A DNA stretch of 64,000 nt from Leisingera daeponensis DSM 23529 (GCF_000473145.1 NZ_KI421500.1:3373725-3437724); one strand, 5' to 3'; shown: positions 41,772-51,580, numbered from the stretch's first letter. Numbers and translations: made by a program. Notes: generated by a model not told the origin, from the letters alone.

Positions 41772-42869
41772 TCAGGTGTTGAACAGGAAGTGCAGCACGT
41801 CGCCGTCCTTGATGATATAGCTCTTGCCTTCGGCGCGCATCTTGCCGGCTTCCTTGGCGCCCTGCTCGCCGCCCATGGCGACAAAATCGTCATAGGCGAT
41901 GGTTTCGGCCCGGATAAAGCCCTTCTCGAAGTCGCCGTGGATGACCCCCGCCGCCTGCGGCGCGGCAGTGCCCTGGCGGATGGTCCAGGCGCGCGCTTCC
42001 TTGGGGCCGACGGTGAAATAGGTCTCCAGGTGCAGAAGGTCGTAGCCTGCGCGGATCAGCCGGTCCAGGCCGGCTTCGCTGAGGCCCATTTCCTCCAGGA
42101 ACATCTGGGCCTCTTCCGGGTCCAGCTGGCTGATCTCTTCCTCGATCTGGGCGGAGATGATCACGTGGGAATTGCCCTGCGCCGCGGCCATCTCGGCCAC
42201 CTTGGCGGAATGGGCGTTGCCCTCGACCGATTCCGACTCGCCCACGTTGCAGACATAGAGCACCGGTTTGGTGGTCAGAAGCTGCAGCATCTTCCAGGCC
42301 TTGGCGTCCTCGGCGTCGACCTCGACCAGCCGGGCGGGCTTGCCGTCTTCCAGCATCGCCTGGGCGGCGGCCAGCAAGCGGTCCTGCTGCTGGGCTTCCT
42401 TGTCGTTGCCCTTGAGCTTGCGCACCAGGTTGGCGCGGCGCTTCTCGATGCTTTCCAGATCGGCCAGCATCAGTTCGGTCTCGATCACCTCGGCGTCCGC
42501 TACCGGATCGACGCGGCCGTCCACATGGGTCACGTCGCCGTCTTCAAAGCAGCGCAGCACATGGGCAATGGCGTCGGTTTCGCGGATGTTGGCCAGGAAC
42601 TGGTTGCCCAGGCCCTCGCCCTTGGACGCGCCCTTCACCAGGCCCGCGATGTCGACGAATGTCATCCGGGTCGGGATGATCTGTTTCGACTTGGCGATCT
42701 CCGCCAGTTTGTCCAGCCGTGCGTCCGGCACCGCAACCTCGCCCACGTTGGGTTCGATGGTGCAGAACGGAAAGTTGGCCGCCTGCGCCGAGGCGGTTTT
42801 GGTCAGCGCGTTGAACAGCGTCGACTTGCCCACGTTGGGCAGGCCGACGATTCCCATTTTAAAGCCCAT
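41772..42869 (-). CDS. ychF: Ribosome-binding ATPase YchF (Obg-related)
   Basis: A 365-residue YchF. The P-loop GLPNVGKST is at residues 8-16, followed by the G-domain motifs [16 protein letters not shown] (G3) and a non-canonical G4 that gives ATP preference, then a coiled-coil insert and a C-terminal TGS domain ([14 protein letters not shown]). It acts at the ribosome and in oxidative-stress control. The start at 42869 follows AGGAGG; the frame upstream to 43025 is an extension without support. Confidence 0.95.
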   Translation of the reverse strand: MGFKMGIVGLPNVGKSTLFNALTKTASAQAANFPFCTIEPNVGEVAVPDARLDKLAEIAKSKQIIPTRMTFVDIAGLVKGASKGEGLGNQFLANIRETDAIAHVLRCFEDGDVTHVDGRVDPVADAEVIETELMLADLESIEKRRANLVRKLKGNDKEAQQQDRLLAAAQAMLEDGKPARLVEVDAEDAKAWKMLQLLTTKPVLYVCNVGESESVEGNAHSAKVAEMAAAQGNSHVIISAQIEEEISQLDPEEAQMFLEEMGLSEAGLDRLIRAGYDLLHLETYFTVGPKEARAWTIRQGTAAPQAAGVIHGDFEKGFIRAETIAYDDFVAMGGEQGAKEAGKMRAEGKSYIIKDGDVLHFLFNT

Positions 42870-43075
42870 TTCGGCCTCCTGATGCCACTTGGGAGCTGCT
42901 TCTAGGCAGCATTGGACGTGCGCGCAAGCCAAGTATGGCTGGCAAAAGAGCCACAATCGCCATCTGTGCGGCTTTGCACAGCAGGCCCTCATATTGCTTT
43001 TTCGTGAGGTGGCTTGGAAAACCACTGCAATAAAATATCTTTAAGCAAAATAAATAATTCTGCGAGGGGCCAGAA

Positions 43076-43573
43076 ATGAAACAGACAGCTTTGCTGGCGG
43101 CGGCACTGTCGGCTGCGATGGCATTGCCCGCGGCTGCCCAGGAGGTGACGCTGGGGCTGGGGTATTCCGACTATCACCGGGATGCGGCGGAAGACGGTGC
43201 GATGTTTGCGGTGGATTACCTGCACGCGCCTTTCTACGAGCGCGGGCGGCTGTCGGCCCGCTTTGGCGCCGCGCTGGAGGTGCAGGAGACGGGCGACGTG
43301 TTTGCCGGTGTCGGCATCAGCGGTGTGTTTGATCTGAACAATGACTGGTTCATCGAGTCCAGCTTGATGCCCGGTGCCTATCACGAAAGCTCCGATGCCA
43401 ATGACCTGGGCTCTGCCTTTGAAATCCGCACGCTGCTGGCGGTGGGCAAGCGGTTCCACAGCGGCAAGGCGGTGTCGCTGGCGTTCAGCCACAAATCCAA
43501 CGCCTCCACCGCGGACGATAACCCCGGCGTGAACTCAGTATCGCTGCGCTGGCACATTCCGCTGGGCGGCTGA
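43076..43573 (+). CDS. PagL-type lipid A 3-O-deacylase
   Basis: A 165-residue outer-membrane beta-barrel protein with a signal peptide (residues 1-21, ending AAAQ) and alternating strands. The catalytic PagL His-Ser pair is in AFSHKSNAS (His139, Ser141). PagL removes the 3-O acyl chain of lipid A, lowering the endotoxic signature. The gene stands alone between ychF (divergent) and trpA. Confidence 0.85.
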   Translation: MKQTALLAAALSAAMALPAAAQEVTLGLGYSDYHRDAAEDGAMFAVDYLHAPFYERGRLSARFGAALEVQETGDVFAGVGISGVFDLNNDWFIESSLMPGAYHESSDANDLGSAFEIRTLLAVGKRFHSGKAVSLAFSHKSNASTADDNPGVNSVSLRWHIPLGG

Positions 43574-43678
43574 GCCGGGGCCGGCTGCCGGGCTGGGCGG
43601 CCCGGCGCGCGGCGCGGGATTGATTTCCCGCGCAACATTCGGCACACCGGGGCGGAAACCTGAAAGCAAGGCCCGCCC

Positions 43679-44470
43679 ATGACCCGCATTGATGCCAAAT
43701 TTGCCGAATTGAACGCTGCCGGAAAGAAAGCCTTTGTCACCTACGTGATGGCAGGCGACCCGGATTACGAGACCTCTCTGGAGGTGGTGAAGGGGCTGCC
43801 GGGCGCGGGCGTGGACATCATCGAGCTGGGCCTGCCGTTCACCGATCCGATGGCCGACGGGCCGACCATCCAGCTGGCCGGGCAGCGGGCGCTGGACGGC
43901 GGCATGACGCTGGAGAGGACGCTGCAGCTGGCGGCCGACTTCCGCAAGGGCGACGACACCACCCCGATCGTGCTGATGGGCTACTACAACCCGATTTATA
44001 ACCGCGGCGTGGACAAATTCCTGGAGGACGCCAAGGCCGCGGGCATCGACGGGCTGATCGTGGTGGACTTGCCGCCGGAAGAGGATGAGGAACTGTGCAT
44101 TCCGGCGCAGAAGGCGGGGCTGAACTTCATCCGCCTGGCGACCCCGACCACTGACGACGCGCGCCTGCCCAAGGTGCTGCAGAACACCTCCGGCTTTGTC
44201 TATTACGTCTCGATCACCGGCATCACCGGCGCGGCGGAGGCCGAGGCGGGCGACGTCGGCCCCGAGGTGGCGCGCATCAAGGCGGCGACTGATCTGCCGA
44301 TCATCGTGGGCTTTGGCATCAACACGCCGGAGAAGGCGCAGAACATCGCTTCGATCTCCGACGGTGCGGTGGTGGGCAGTGCTATCGTCAGCCAGATCGG
44401 CGCAGGTAAATCTCCGGCAGAGGTGCTGGCCTTTGTGAAGTCCCTCGCGGATGGCGCGCATAAAGGCTGA
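43679..44470 (+). CDS. trpA: Tryptophan synthase alpha chain
   Basis: A 263-residue TrpA TIM barrel that cleaves indole-glycerol phosphate and channels indole to TrpB. Family motifs: [13 protein letters not shown] near the N-terminus, [17 protein letters not shown] (the catalytic Glu lies in this segment), [10 protein letters not shown] and [13 protein letters not shown]. It is 2.9 kb from trpB, separated by an unrelated set including genes on the other strand, so the two chains of one enzyme are not co-transcribed here. Confidence 0.97.
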   Translation: MTRIDAKFAELNAAGKKAFVTYVMAGDPDYETSLEVVKGLPGAGVDIIELGLPFTDPMADGPTIQLAGQRALDGGMTLERTLQLAADFRKGDDTTPIVLMGYYNPIYNRGVDKFLEDAKAAGIDGLIVVDLPPEEDEELCIPAQKAGLNFIRLATPTTDDARLPKVLQNTSGFVYYVSITGITGAAEAEAGDVGPEVARIKAATDLPIIVGFGINTPEKAQNIASISDGAVVGSAIVSQIGAGKSPAEVLAFVKSLADGAHKG

Positions 44471-44558
44471 GTTTCGATACACTTCGGGCGGCGCTCTCCC
44501 ATTGGGAGGGTCGGCGCTGCCCGCCGGTGCCGCCGGGCGGACCTGAAATGAATAGAGT

Positions 44559-44583
44559 AAACCGCGCCCCGGCGCGGTTTTTT
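44559..44583 (+). terminator. Intrinsic terminator after trpA
   Basis: A 10-bp stem, AAACCGCGCC (44559-44568) with GGCGCGGTTT (44571-44580), has a tight CC loop and is followed by TTT. It is 88 bases after the trpA stop. Confidence 0.82.
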
Positions 44584-44631
44584 GCGTTTCAAGGGGTGCG
44601 GCAAAGGCAGCGTTGCTTTTGCTGCTCTGAA

Positions 44632-44652
44632 TTGGTAAGAAAACTTTACCAA
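44632..44652. promoter_or_regulatory. TTGGTAA dyad before lldD-type gene
   Basis: TTGGTAA (44632-44638) and TTACCAA (44646-44652) form a perfect 7-bp inverted repeat with a 7-base centre, ending 21 bases before the GTG start. The half-site resembles the TTGGT/ACCAA arms bound by LldR and PdhR-type GntR regulators. No such regulator gene lies beside it. Confidence 0.6.
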
Positions 44653-44673
44653 ACGAAAGCGGGAGACTATCCG

Positions 44674-45840
44674 GTGCCGGTGATCACCAATATCAACGAC
44701 CTGAAGCGCATCTATGAACGCCGCGTGCCGCGGATGTTCTACGACTATGCCGAAAGCGGCAGCTGGACCGAACAGACCTTCCGCGAGAACACCTCTGATT
44801 TCGAAAAGATCCGACTGCGCCAGCGGGTTGCTGTGGATATGTCGGGGCGGACCACCGCCAGCCGGATGATCGGCCAGGACGTGGCGATGCCGGTGGCGCT
44901 GGCGCCGGTGGGGCTGACGGGGATGCAGCACGCCGACGGCGAGATCAAGGCGGCCCGCGCAGCGGAAGACTTTGGCGTGCCGTTCACGCTCTCCACCATG
45001 TCGATCAACTCGATCGAGGAAGTGGCGGAGGCGACCTCCAAACCGTTCTGGTTCCAGCTTTATACGATGAAGGACGAGGACTATATCCGCCGCCTGATCC
45101 AGCGCGCCAAGGATGCGAAATGCTCGGCGCTGGTGATCACGCTGGATTTGCAGATCCTGGGCCAGCGCCACAAGGACTTGAAGAACGGCCTGTCGGCACC
45201 GCCGAAGCTCACGCCCAAGACCATTGCCAACCTGATGACCAAATGGGCCTGGGGCATCGAGATGCTGGGGGCCAAGCGGCGCAACTTCGGCAATATCGTG
45301 GGCCATGTGCACGGCGTCTCCGACACCTCGCAGCTGGGCGCCTGGACGGCAGAGCAGTTCGACCCGGCACTGGACTGGGGCAAGGTCGAAAAGCTGATGG
45401 AGATGTGGGGCGGCAAGGTGATCCTGAAGGGAATCCTCGACGCCGAGGATGCGCGCATGGCGGCCAAGCTGGGGGCCGATGCCATCGTGGTTTCCAACCA
45501 CGGGGGGCGGCAGCTGGACGGGGCGCTGAGCTCGATCCGGATGCTGCCGGAGATCGTGGATGCGGTCGGCAATGACGTCGAGGTGCATCTGGACAGCGGC
45601 ATCCGCTCTGGCCAGGACGTGCTGAAGGCGCTGGCGCTGGGGGCCAAGGGCACCATGATCGGGCGCGCCTTTGTCTATGGCCTGGGCGCGATGGGCCAGA
45701 AGGGCGTGACGGCGGCGCTGGAGGTGATCCGCAAGGAGCTGGACACCACCATGGCGCTGTGCGGCGAACGCTCGGTTGAGGGGCTGGGGCGCCACAACCT
45801 GCTGATCCCGGAGGACTTTGGCGGCCGCTGGCAACCGTGA
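44674..45840 (+). CDS. FMN-dependent alpha-hydroxy acid dehydrogenase (L-lactate dehydrogenase-like)
   Basis: A 388-residue flavoenzyme of the LldD/glycolate oxidase family. Features are PVALAPVGLTGMQHADGE, the lysine in VILKGI, and the catalytic histidine in VVSNHGGRQLDGA with arginine nearby, then the FMN phosphate region DSGIRSGQDVLKALALGA. L-lactate to pyruvate is the likeliest reaction; other 2-hydroxy acids are possible. The start is GTG 44674 (VPVITNINDLKR) after GGGAG; a longer ORF to 44527 runs through the terminator of trpA and is rejected. Confidence 0.92.
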   Translation: MPVITNINDLKRIYERRVPRMFYDYAESGSWTEQTFRENTSDFEKIRLRQRVAVDMSGRTTASRMIGQDVAMPVALAPVGLTGMQHADGEIKAARAAEDFGVPFTLSTMSINSIEEVAEATSKPFWFQLYTMKDEDYIRRLIQRAKDAKCSALVITLDLQILGQRHKDLKNGLSAPPKLTPKTIANLMTKWAWGIEMLGAKRRNFGNIVGHVHGVSDTSQLGAWTAEQFDPALDWGKVEKLMEMWGGKVILKGILDAEDARMAAKLGADAIVVSNHGGRQLDGALSSIRMLPEIVDAVGNDVEVHLDSGIRSGQDVLKALALGAKGTMIGRAFVYGLGAMGQKGVTAALEVIRKELDTTMALCGERSVEGLGRHNLLIPEDFGGRWQP

Positions 45841-45936
45841 AGCCAGCAGAATAAAGACAAACGAACGGAGATTTCCCTGTCCAAGCCTCCCGCAGAAGCG
45901 CAACCATGGGTTGTTAATTTGTAACCGGAGGATTTG

Positions 45937-47679
45937 ATGAGGACGTTGATAGCAACCTGCGCGATTGGCGCGGCAGCCATGGCCGCGCCGGCAGCAGCGC
46001 AGACGGTATATGTCAATCAGGGCAGCGATTGGACACCCGGCCTGCGCCAGCAGTTCTATACCCAGGACCAGGGCGCCCGCATCATGCCGCTTGGCTGGAT
46101 GCGGGCGCTGACCCTGCCGGGCGGCGAAACATTCCTGCACGATGCGCTGGCGCGCTATGGCTATCTGCCAATGGCCGGGCGGCAGGAGGCGGACCTTCCC
46201 GCGGGCTTCACCACCAATGGCAGCGGCGCGGATATGGCGGTGGGCATGACCTGTTCCGCCTGCCACACCCGGCAGATCGAGGTGAGCGGCACCGCCTACA
46301 GGATCGACGGCGGCCCCGGCATCGTCGATTTCCAAAGCTTCCTGAAGGATCTGGACGATGCGGTGCTGGCTGTGCTGGCAGAGGATGCCGCGTTCGACGC
46401 CTTTGCGGACAAGGTGCTGGGCAGCGGTGCTTCGGTGTCCGGGCGCAATGCGCTTAAGGAAGAAGTGGAGGTCTGGAGCAACCGGTTCCACACACTGATC
46501 GGCCGCTCGCTGCCGGACCCGGCCTGGGGGCCTGCGCGGCTGGATGCGGTGTCGATGATTTTCAACCGGCTGGCGGGGCTGGATATCGGCGACCCGGCGG
46601 ACGACCATCTGATTCCGGAAAACATCGCGGTGGCCGACGCGCCCACCCGCTACCCGTTCTTGTGGAACGCGGCGCGTCAGGACTTCACCCAATGGCCTGG
46701 GTTCTCCGCCAACGGCAACGATCTGCTGGGGCTGTCGCGCAACCTGGGCGAGGTCTATGGCGTCTTTGCCGAATTCCATCCGCAGCCGCAGTCCGGGGTG
46801 CTGTTCAACCGGGATTACATCTCGCAGAACTCCGCCAACTGGGCCGGGCTGAAGGCGCTGGAGGACTGGATCTGGGACATCGGCGCGCCGCAGTGGCCGT
46901 GGGAGCTGGACCATGATCTGGCGGCTGAGGGCGAGGCGGTGTTCAACCGGACCGCGGCAGAGGGCGGCTGCGTGGCCTGCCATGGCAAGAAGAAGGGCAA
47001 GTTCCGCTCGATCTTCCACACCACCTGGGAGACGCCGGTCCTGGATGCGGGCACCGACACGCGGGAATGCGGGGTGCTGACCCGCACGGTCAAGACGGGC
47101 GTGCTGGAGGGGGCGTCGATCCCGCTGACCGGCACCACGCTGGGCGCAGAGGCCAAGGCGTTCGACGTGCTGGCGGTGTCGGTGATCGGTGCCATCGTGC
47201 AGCACTCGCTGGGTGCCTTCGGTGAGGATTTCGTGAGGGCCGCCAAGGCCGCAGAGGCGACGCCGGGCAACGAAGACGACCGCGATGCGCTCTCGGAGTT
47301 CGAGGACTTGCGCAAGGCTTTCCCGACGGGCGACAATGCAGGGATGCTCAAATCCGCGGCAGAGCCGGGCTGCAAATACGAAGCCCGCGTGCTGGACGGG
47401 ATCTGGGCTGCGGCGCCTTATCTGCACAACGGTTCCGTGCCGACGCTGCGCGATCTGCTGACCGCGCCCGCTGACCGCCCGGCGTCGTTCAGGCCCGGCC
47501 CGAACTACGATATCGAGGCGGTGGGCATGGCGGCGGAGCAGACCGCCTTCGACCAGGTGATCGAGACCACCGGCTGCGACCAGCTTGATTCGGGCAACAG
47601 CCGCTGCGGCCACGATTACGGCACCAGCCTGTCCGCGGCGGACAAAACGGCCTTGCTGGAGTATCTGAAGTCGATCTGA
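45937..47679 (+). CDS. Secreted di-heme cytochrome c, RoxA/cytochrome c peroxidase-like
   Basis: A 580-residue periplasmic protein with a signal peptide (ends PAAAQ, about residue 22) and two c-type heme sites, CSACH (Cys106-His110) and CVACH (Cys345-His349). The separation of about 240 residues and the length fit the RoxA/rubber-oxygenase-like di-heme group more than short bacterial peroxidases. The C-terminal APYLHNGSVPTLRDLL is shared by the group. GGAGG lies 7 bases before the ATG. It follows the lactate dehydrogenase-type gene by 96 bases; electron transfer between them is possible but not shown. True substrate unknown. Confidence 0.82.
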   Translation: MRTLIATCAIGAAAMAAPAAAQTVYVNQGSDWTPGLRQQFYTQDQGARIMPLGWMRALTLPGGETFLHDALARYGYLPMAGRQEADLPAGFTTNGSGADMAVGMTCSACHTRQIEVSGTAYRIDGGPGIVDFQSFLKDLDDAVLAVLAEDAAFDAFADKVLGSGASVSGRNALKEEVEVWSNRFHTLIGRSLPDPAWGPARLDAVSMIFNRLAGLDIGDPADDHLIPENIAVADAPTRYPFLWNAARQDFTQWPGFSANGNDLLGLSRNLGEVYGVFAEFHPQPQSGVLFNRDYISQNSANWAGLKALEDWIWDIGAPQWPWELDHDLAAEGEAVFNRTAAEGGCVACHGKKKGKFRSIFHTTWETPVLDAGTDTRECGVLTRTVKTGVLEGASIPLTGTTLGAEAKAFDVLAVSVIGAIVQHSLGAFGEDFVRAAKAAEATPGNEDDRDALSEFEDLRKAFPTGDNAGMLKSAAEPGCKYEARVLDGIWAAAPYLHNGSVPTLRDLLTAPADRPASFRPGPNYDIEAVGMAAEQTAFDQVIETTGCDQLDSGNSRCGHDYGTSLSAADKTALLEYLKSI

Positions 47680-47691
47680 GCCTCTCGAAAA

Positions 47692-47726
47692 GCCGCCGCA
47701 GCCCTGTTTTCAAGGGCTGCGGCGGC
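47692..47726 (+). terminator. Long hairpin after di-heme cytochrome gene
   Basis: A perfect 14-bp stem, GCCGCCGCAGCCCT (47692-47705) with AGGGCTGCGGCGGC (47713-47726), 12 bases after the stop. The T-rich loop is not followed by a T-tract. Confidence 0.65.
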
Positions 47727-47826
47727 AGGAAACCCCTTTCCAAAATGGCTGAACAGGTCTATAGGCACGGCTTCACGCGGGGTGACAGCCTTGGAGGCAC
47801 CCCGGCAGACATATTGGAGAATTAAG

Positions 47827-48450
47827 ATGGCAAAAGAGATTCCTGATCTCGTAGTCCAGGAACGTGCGGGGACAGGCAAGGGCGCCGCTCGCGCTGCGCG
47901 CCGCGCAGGCATGGTTCCGGGTGTGGTTTACGGTGGCGACGCAGAGCCGCTGGCAATCCAGGTTCCGTTCAACGAGCTGCTGAAAAAGCTGAAAGCCGGC
48001 CAGTTCAAGTCCACCCTGTGGAACCTGAAAGTGGAAGGCCATGACGACGTGCGCGTGATCTGCCGCGACGTTCAGCGCGACGTGGTGAAGGACCTGCCGA
48101 CCCACCTCGACCTGATGCGCCTGCGCCGCACCTCGAAGATCAACCTGTACATCCACGTTGAGTTCATCAACGAGGACAAGGCCCCCGGCATCAAGAAAGG
48201 CGGCATGCTGACCGTCGTGCGTCCGGAAGTCGAGCTGAACGTGACCGCCGGCGACATCCCCGAGAAGATCGTGGTGGACCTGGAAGGCCTGAACATCGGC
48301 GACGTGATCACCATTTCGTCGGTCGACCTGCCCGCAGGCGCCAAGCCGGTCATCGACCGCGACTTCGTGATCGCCAACATCTCTGCGCCGGCCGGCCTGG
48401 CGTCTTCCGATGACGAGGAAGGCGAAGAGGCAGAAGCCGCTGACGAATAA
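47827..48450 (+). CDS. rplY: 50S ribosomal protein L25 (CTC form)
   Basis: A 207-residue L25 of the long CTC type: an N-terminal 5S-rRNA-binding domain ([23 protein letters not shown]) and a C-terminal TL5-like domain ending in an acidic tail. It binds 5S rRNA in the large subunit. The start at 47827 has GGAG 10 bases upstream. Standard neighbour order L25-pth is broken by one inserted oxidoreductase gene. High-expression codon use is seen. Confidence 0.96.
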   Translation: MAKEIPDLVVQERAGTGKGAARAARRAGMVPGVVYGGDAEPLAIQVPFNELLKKLKAGQFKSTLWNLKVEGHDDVRVICRDVQRDVVKDLPTHLDLMRLRRTSKINLYIHVEFINEDKAPGIKKGGMLTVVRPEVELNVTAGDIPEKIVVDLEGLNIGDVITISSVDLPAGAKPVIDRDFVIANISAPAGLASSDDEEGEEAEAADE

Positions 48451-48477
48451 GACCTGCGCCCATCGGGCAACGGTTTC

Positions 48478-48508
48478 ACGGGCTCCCATCCGGGGGCCCG
48501 TTTTCTTT
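48478..48508 (+). terminator. Intrinsic terminator of rplY
   Basis: A 10-bp stem with one G-U pair, ACGGGCTCCC (48478-48487) and GGGGGCCCGT (48492-48501), followed by TTTCTTTT. It is 27 bases after the stop. Confidence 0.87.
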
Positions 48509-48589
48509 TGTGCGCTGCGCATCGCGCAGGTGATTGACTTTCACCGGCGCCGCTGCCCCAGTTCCGTCTGAAACAAAGGGGAGCAGGGC

Positions 48590-49831
48590 ATGGCCGATTA
48601 CGATATTGCCATTGCGGGCGCGGGTGCTGTCGGCATGAGCTGCGCCCTGTGGGCGCAGATGCGCGGGCACCGGGTGCTGCTGGCGGATCCGAACCCGCCG
48701 GGATCGGGCGCCAGCTATGGCAATGCCTGCACGCTCGCGACCTATGCCTGCCTGCCGGTGAACGACCCGTCGGTGCTGACGGGACTGCCCGGCCTGATGT
48801 TCTCCAAGGACAGCCCGCTGTCGCTGTCTTATGCCCATGCGCTGCGCAACCCTCGCTGGATGCTGTCCTTCCTGGCCAACTGCCGCGCCGCGCCCTCGCG
48901 CCGGATTGCGGGCCATCTGGCGGATCTGCTGGCCCATGCGGATGCCGGGATCAACCCGCTGATCGAGGCGGCAGGCGCCCAGGATCTGGTGGTGGCGCGC
49001 GGCCAGCTGTCGGTCTGGTCGACGGAAAGAGCGGCGGAGGCGGCGACGGCGGATCTGGAGCAGCGCCGCGCGCTGGGGGTGCCCTGGCGCGAGGTCGGCC
49101 CGGAGGAAGCACTGGAGATGGAACCCGGCCTGCGGCTGCCCGTCAAACGCGCGGTGCATTTCCACGCAGCCCGGCATCTGCGCGACCCGCAGGAGCTGAT
49201 CACCCGGATGCACCGGGCCTTCACGGAGCTGGGCGGCACCACGCTGCGGGCACCGGTGGAGGCTGTGCGGGCCTCTGCCACCGGGGTTGAAGTGCGGGCA
49301 GACGGCCAAAGCCTGACGGCGGGCCGGGCGGTGATTGCCGGCGGCGCGTTTTCCAAGCGGATTGAGGGGGCAGGCACGGAAAAGCTGCCGCTGGGCACCG
49401 AGCGCGGCTATCACCTGATGTATAAAGGCGAGGCGCACCGGGTGACGCGGCCTGTGGGCTGGGGCGAGGCGGGGTTTTACGCGGTGCCCCATGCGCAGGG
49501 CTTGCGGCTGACCGGCACGGTGGAGATTGCCGCGCTGGAGGCGCCTGCGAACCCGCGCCGGCTGGCCTATATCGCCCGCAAGGGGGCCGAGATGCTGGGG
49601 CCGCTGCCGGAACCGGACAGCGACTGGCTGGGCTTCCGCCCGACGCTGCCGGATTCGCTGCCTGTCATCGGGCCCAGCCCGCAATCGGACCGGCTGCTGT
49701 ATGCCTTTGGCCATCAGCACATCGGGCTGACCCTGAGCGGCATCACCGGGCGGCTGATTGCGGATCTGGCGGAAGGCCGCCAGCCCAATATCGCCCTGGC
49801 GCCGTTTGCGGCGGACCGGGCCTTTGCCTGA
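48590..49831 (+). CDS. FAD-dependent D-amino acid dehydrogenase-like oxidoreductase
   Basis: A 413-residue DadA-like flavoprotein of the DAO superfamily. The Rossmann motif is IAGAGAVGMSCALWAQMRGH (residues 6-25) and the C-terminal FAD motif includes FGHQHIGLTLSGITGRL. It probably oxidises a D- or N-methyl amino acid and passes electrons to the quinone pool. It lies between rplY and pth but is a separate transcription unit, with AGGGGAG upstream and a terminator before it. Substrate cannot be set by sequence. Confidence 0.88.
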   Translation: MADYDIAIAGAGAVGMSCALWAQMRGHRVLLADPNPPGSGASYGNACTLATYACLPVNDPSVLTGLPGLMFSKDSPLSLSYAHALRNPRWMLSFLANCRAAPSRRIAGHLADLLAHADAGINPLIEAAGAQDLVVARGQLSVWSTERAAEAATADLEQRRALGVPWREVGPEEALEMEPGLRLPVKRAVHFHAARHLRDPQELITRMHRAFTELGGTTLRAPVEAVRASATGVEVRADGQSLTAGRAVIAGGAFSKRIEGAGTEKLPLGTERGYHLMYKGEAHRVTRPVGWGEAGFYAVPHAQGLRLTGTVEIAALEAPANPRRLAYIARKGAEMLGPLPEPDSDWLGFRPTLPDSLPVIGPSPQSDRLLYAFGHQHIGLTLSGITGRLIADLAEGRQPNIALAPFAADRAFA

Positions 49832-49906
49832 GGCCGCCGGCCTCTGGATTCCGCGGCTCAAATAGGGCATCACTCGGTTTCCTTGAAACGCAAGCGGGCA
49901 GAGGCC

Positions 49907-50590
49907 ATGAAACTCTTTGTGGGGCTGGGCAATCCCGGCCCGAAGTATGAGCGCAACCGCCATAACATCGGCTTCATGGCGCTGGACCAGATCGCGTCGG
50001 ACCATGGGTTCAGCCCCTGGAAATCCAAGTTCCAGGCGCTGATCAGCGAGGGAACCTTGGGCGGCGAGAAGGTGCTGCTCTTGAAGCCGCAGACCTTCAT
50101 GAACCTGTCCGGCCAGTCGGTGGGCGAGGCGATGCGGTTTTACAAGCTGACGCCTGCCGATGTGGTGGTTCTGCATGACGAGCTGGACCTGGCGCCGGGC
50201 AAGGCGCGGATGAAGCAGGGCGGCGGCCATGCCGGGCACAACGGACTGCGCTCGATCCATTCGCACATCGGCGCCGATTACGCCCGGGTGCGGCTGGGGA
50301 TCGGCCATCCGGGCCACAAGGACGCGGTCGCGGGGTATGTGCTGCGCGACTTTCCCAAGGCGGATGAGGGCTGGCTGGACGATCTGATGCGCGGCATCTC
50401 CGACGGTGCGGCAGAGCTGGCGAAGGGCAATGGCGGCAAGTTCATGAATGCGGTTGCCCTGCGCGTGGCGCCGCCGCGCAGCTCCGCCACCAAGCCCAAG
50501 GCAGAGGCGCCGGCGGAGAAGGCGGCCAGGGAGGAGTCGGCGCCGGACGCCCGCTCGCCGCTGGAAAAGCTGATGGACAAGTTCAAGTGA
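49907..50590 (+). CDS. pth: Peptidyl-tRNA hydrolase
   Basis: A 227-residue Pth, which releases peptides from peptidyl-tRNA. The active-site elements are GLGNPGPKYERNRHNIGF (Asn9, catalytic His19), FMNLSGQSV, HDELD and GGGHAGHNGLRSI. A 40-residue Ala/Pro/Lys/Glu-rich tail follows the catalytic domain, an extension common in Rhodobacteraceae. The start at 49907 is favoured by AGAGG. iunH follows by 16 bases in the same direction and is probably co-transcribed. Confidence 0.96.
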   Translation: MKLFVGLGNPGPKYERNRHNIGFMALDQIASDHGFSPWKSKFQALISEGTLGGEKVLLLKPQTFMNLSGQSVGEAMRFYKLTPADVVVLHDELDLAPGKARMKQGGGHAGHNGLRSIHSHIGADYARVRLGIGHPGHKDAVAGYVLRDFPKADEGWLDDLMRGISDGAAELAKGNGGKFMNAVALRVAPPRSSATKPKAEAPAEKAAREESAPDARSPLEKLMDKFK

Positions 50591-50606
50591 GCCAAGAGGC
50601 AGACCA

Positions 50607-51527
50607 ATGGTGAAACTGATTATCGACACCGATCCCGGCATCGACGATGCGATGGCGATCTTCTATGCCGCGGCGGCACCGGACATCGACCTTTTGGGTC
50701 TGACCACGATCTTCGGCAATGTGACGACGGCGACGGCCACCCGCAACGCGCTGCGCCTCTTGGAGGCCGCGGAGCTGGATGTGCCGGTGGCCGCAGGCGC
50801 CACCGCGCCGCTGGTGTTGCCGCCGTTCAAACCCTCGTCGCATGTTCACGGCGACGAAGGCTTTGGCGACATCCCGGCGGCGGAGCCCAAGGGCAAACCG
50901 CTGGAGGAGGACGCCGCGGCGTTCCTGTGCCGCATGGCGCGCGAGCACAAGGGCGAGCTGGTGGTCTGCCCGATCGGCCCGCTGACCAATATCGCCCTGG
51001 CCATGCAGCGCGACCCGGAGTTCATCCAGAACGTCAAATCCATCGTGGTGATGGGTGGCTCCCTGGAGGAGGGCGGCAATATCACGCCGCACGCGGAAGC
51101 CAATATCTATCACGACCCGCACGCCGCGGATGTGGTCTGCCAGGGTGGCTCCAAGGTGGTGTTTGTCGGGCTGGACGTCACCCACCGCATTCTCTGCCTA
51201 GCTGCGGATTTCGAGACCATCGCGGCGAAGTCGCCGGAGCTGGGCGGCATGCTGCAGGAGATGTCGTACTTCTACCTCAAGTTCTATCAGGAGGTAGCGG
51301 GCAAGAACGGCTGCTCGCTGCATGACCCGGCGGCGGTGATCGCCTGCACTCATCCGCAGCTGTTCGGGATGCGCGATGTGCCGCTTGAGGTGTCCTGCGA
51401 GGGGGAGACCTCCGGCGCCACGCTGGCGGCGCCACAGGGCGGGCGCGACCCGGTGAAGGTCTGCATGACGGTGGACGCGGAAGCGGTGAAGTCGCTGTTT
51501 CTGGAGCAACTGGCGCTGCTGCCGTGA
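50607..51527 (+). CDS. Nucleoside hydrolase (IunH/RihA-like)
   Basis: A 306-residue inosine/uridine-preferring nucleoside hydrolase. Calcium ligands lie in IIDTDPGIDDA (Asp9, Asp13, Asp14 area), with the DPAAVI loop near the C-terminus carrying the last aspartate. It splits ribonucleosides to base and ribose for salvage. AAGAGG lies upstream, 16 bases after pth. Which base is preferred is unclear. Confidence 0.93.
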   Translation: MVKLIIDTDPGIDDAMAIFYAAAAPDIDLLGLTTIFGNVTTATATRNALRLLEAAELDVPVAAGATAPLVLPPFKPSSHVHGDEGFGDIPAAEPKGKPLEEDAAAFLCRMAREHKGELVVCPIGPLTNIALAMQRDPEFIQNVKSIVVMGGSLEEGGNITPHAEANIYHDPHAADVVCQGGSKVVFVGLDVTHRILCLAADFETIAAKSPELGGMLQEMSYFYLKFYQEVAGKNGCSLHDPAAVIACTHPQLFGMRDVPLEVSCEGETSGATLAAPQGGRDPVKVCMTVDAEAVKSLFLEQLALLP

Positions 51528-51580
51528 CGGCGTGACTTCATGTCCTGCCCGGTGGCGGGAGGGCAGCCCCGGCGGCGGGG

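Noticed and set aside
44203..47613. 1136-codon open frame on the minus strand
   Set aside because: It lies antisense to the lldD-type and di-heme cytochrome genes and the trpA 3' end. It is rich in Arg, His and Gln and shows no domain.
48476..50641. 721-codon open frame on the minus strand
   Set aside because: Antisense to the FAD oxidoreductase and pth genes; a shadow frame from codon periodicity.
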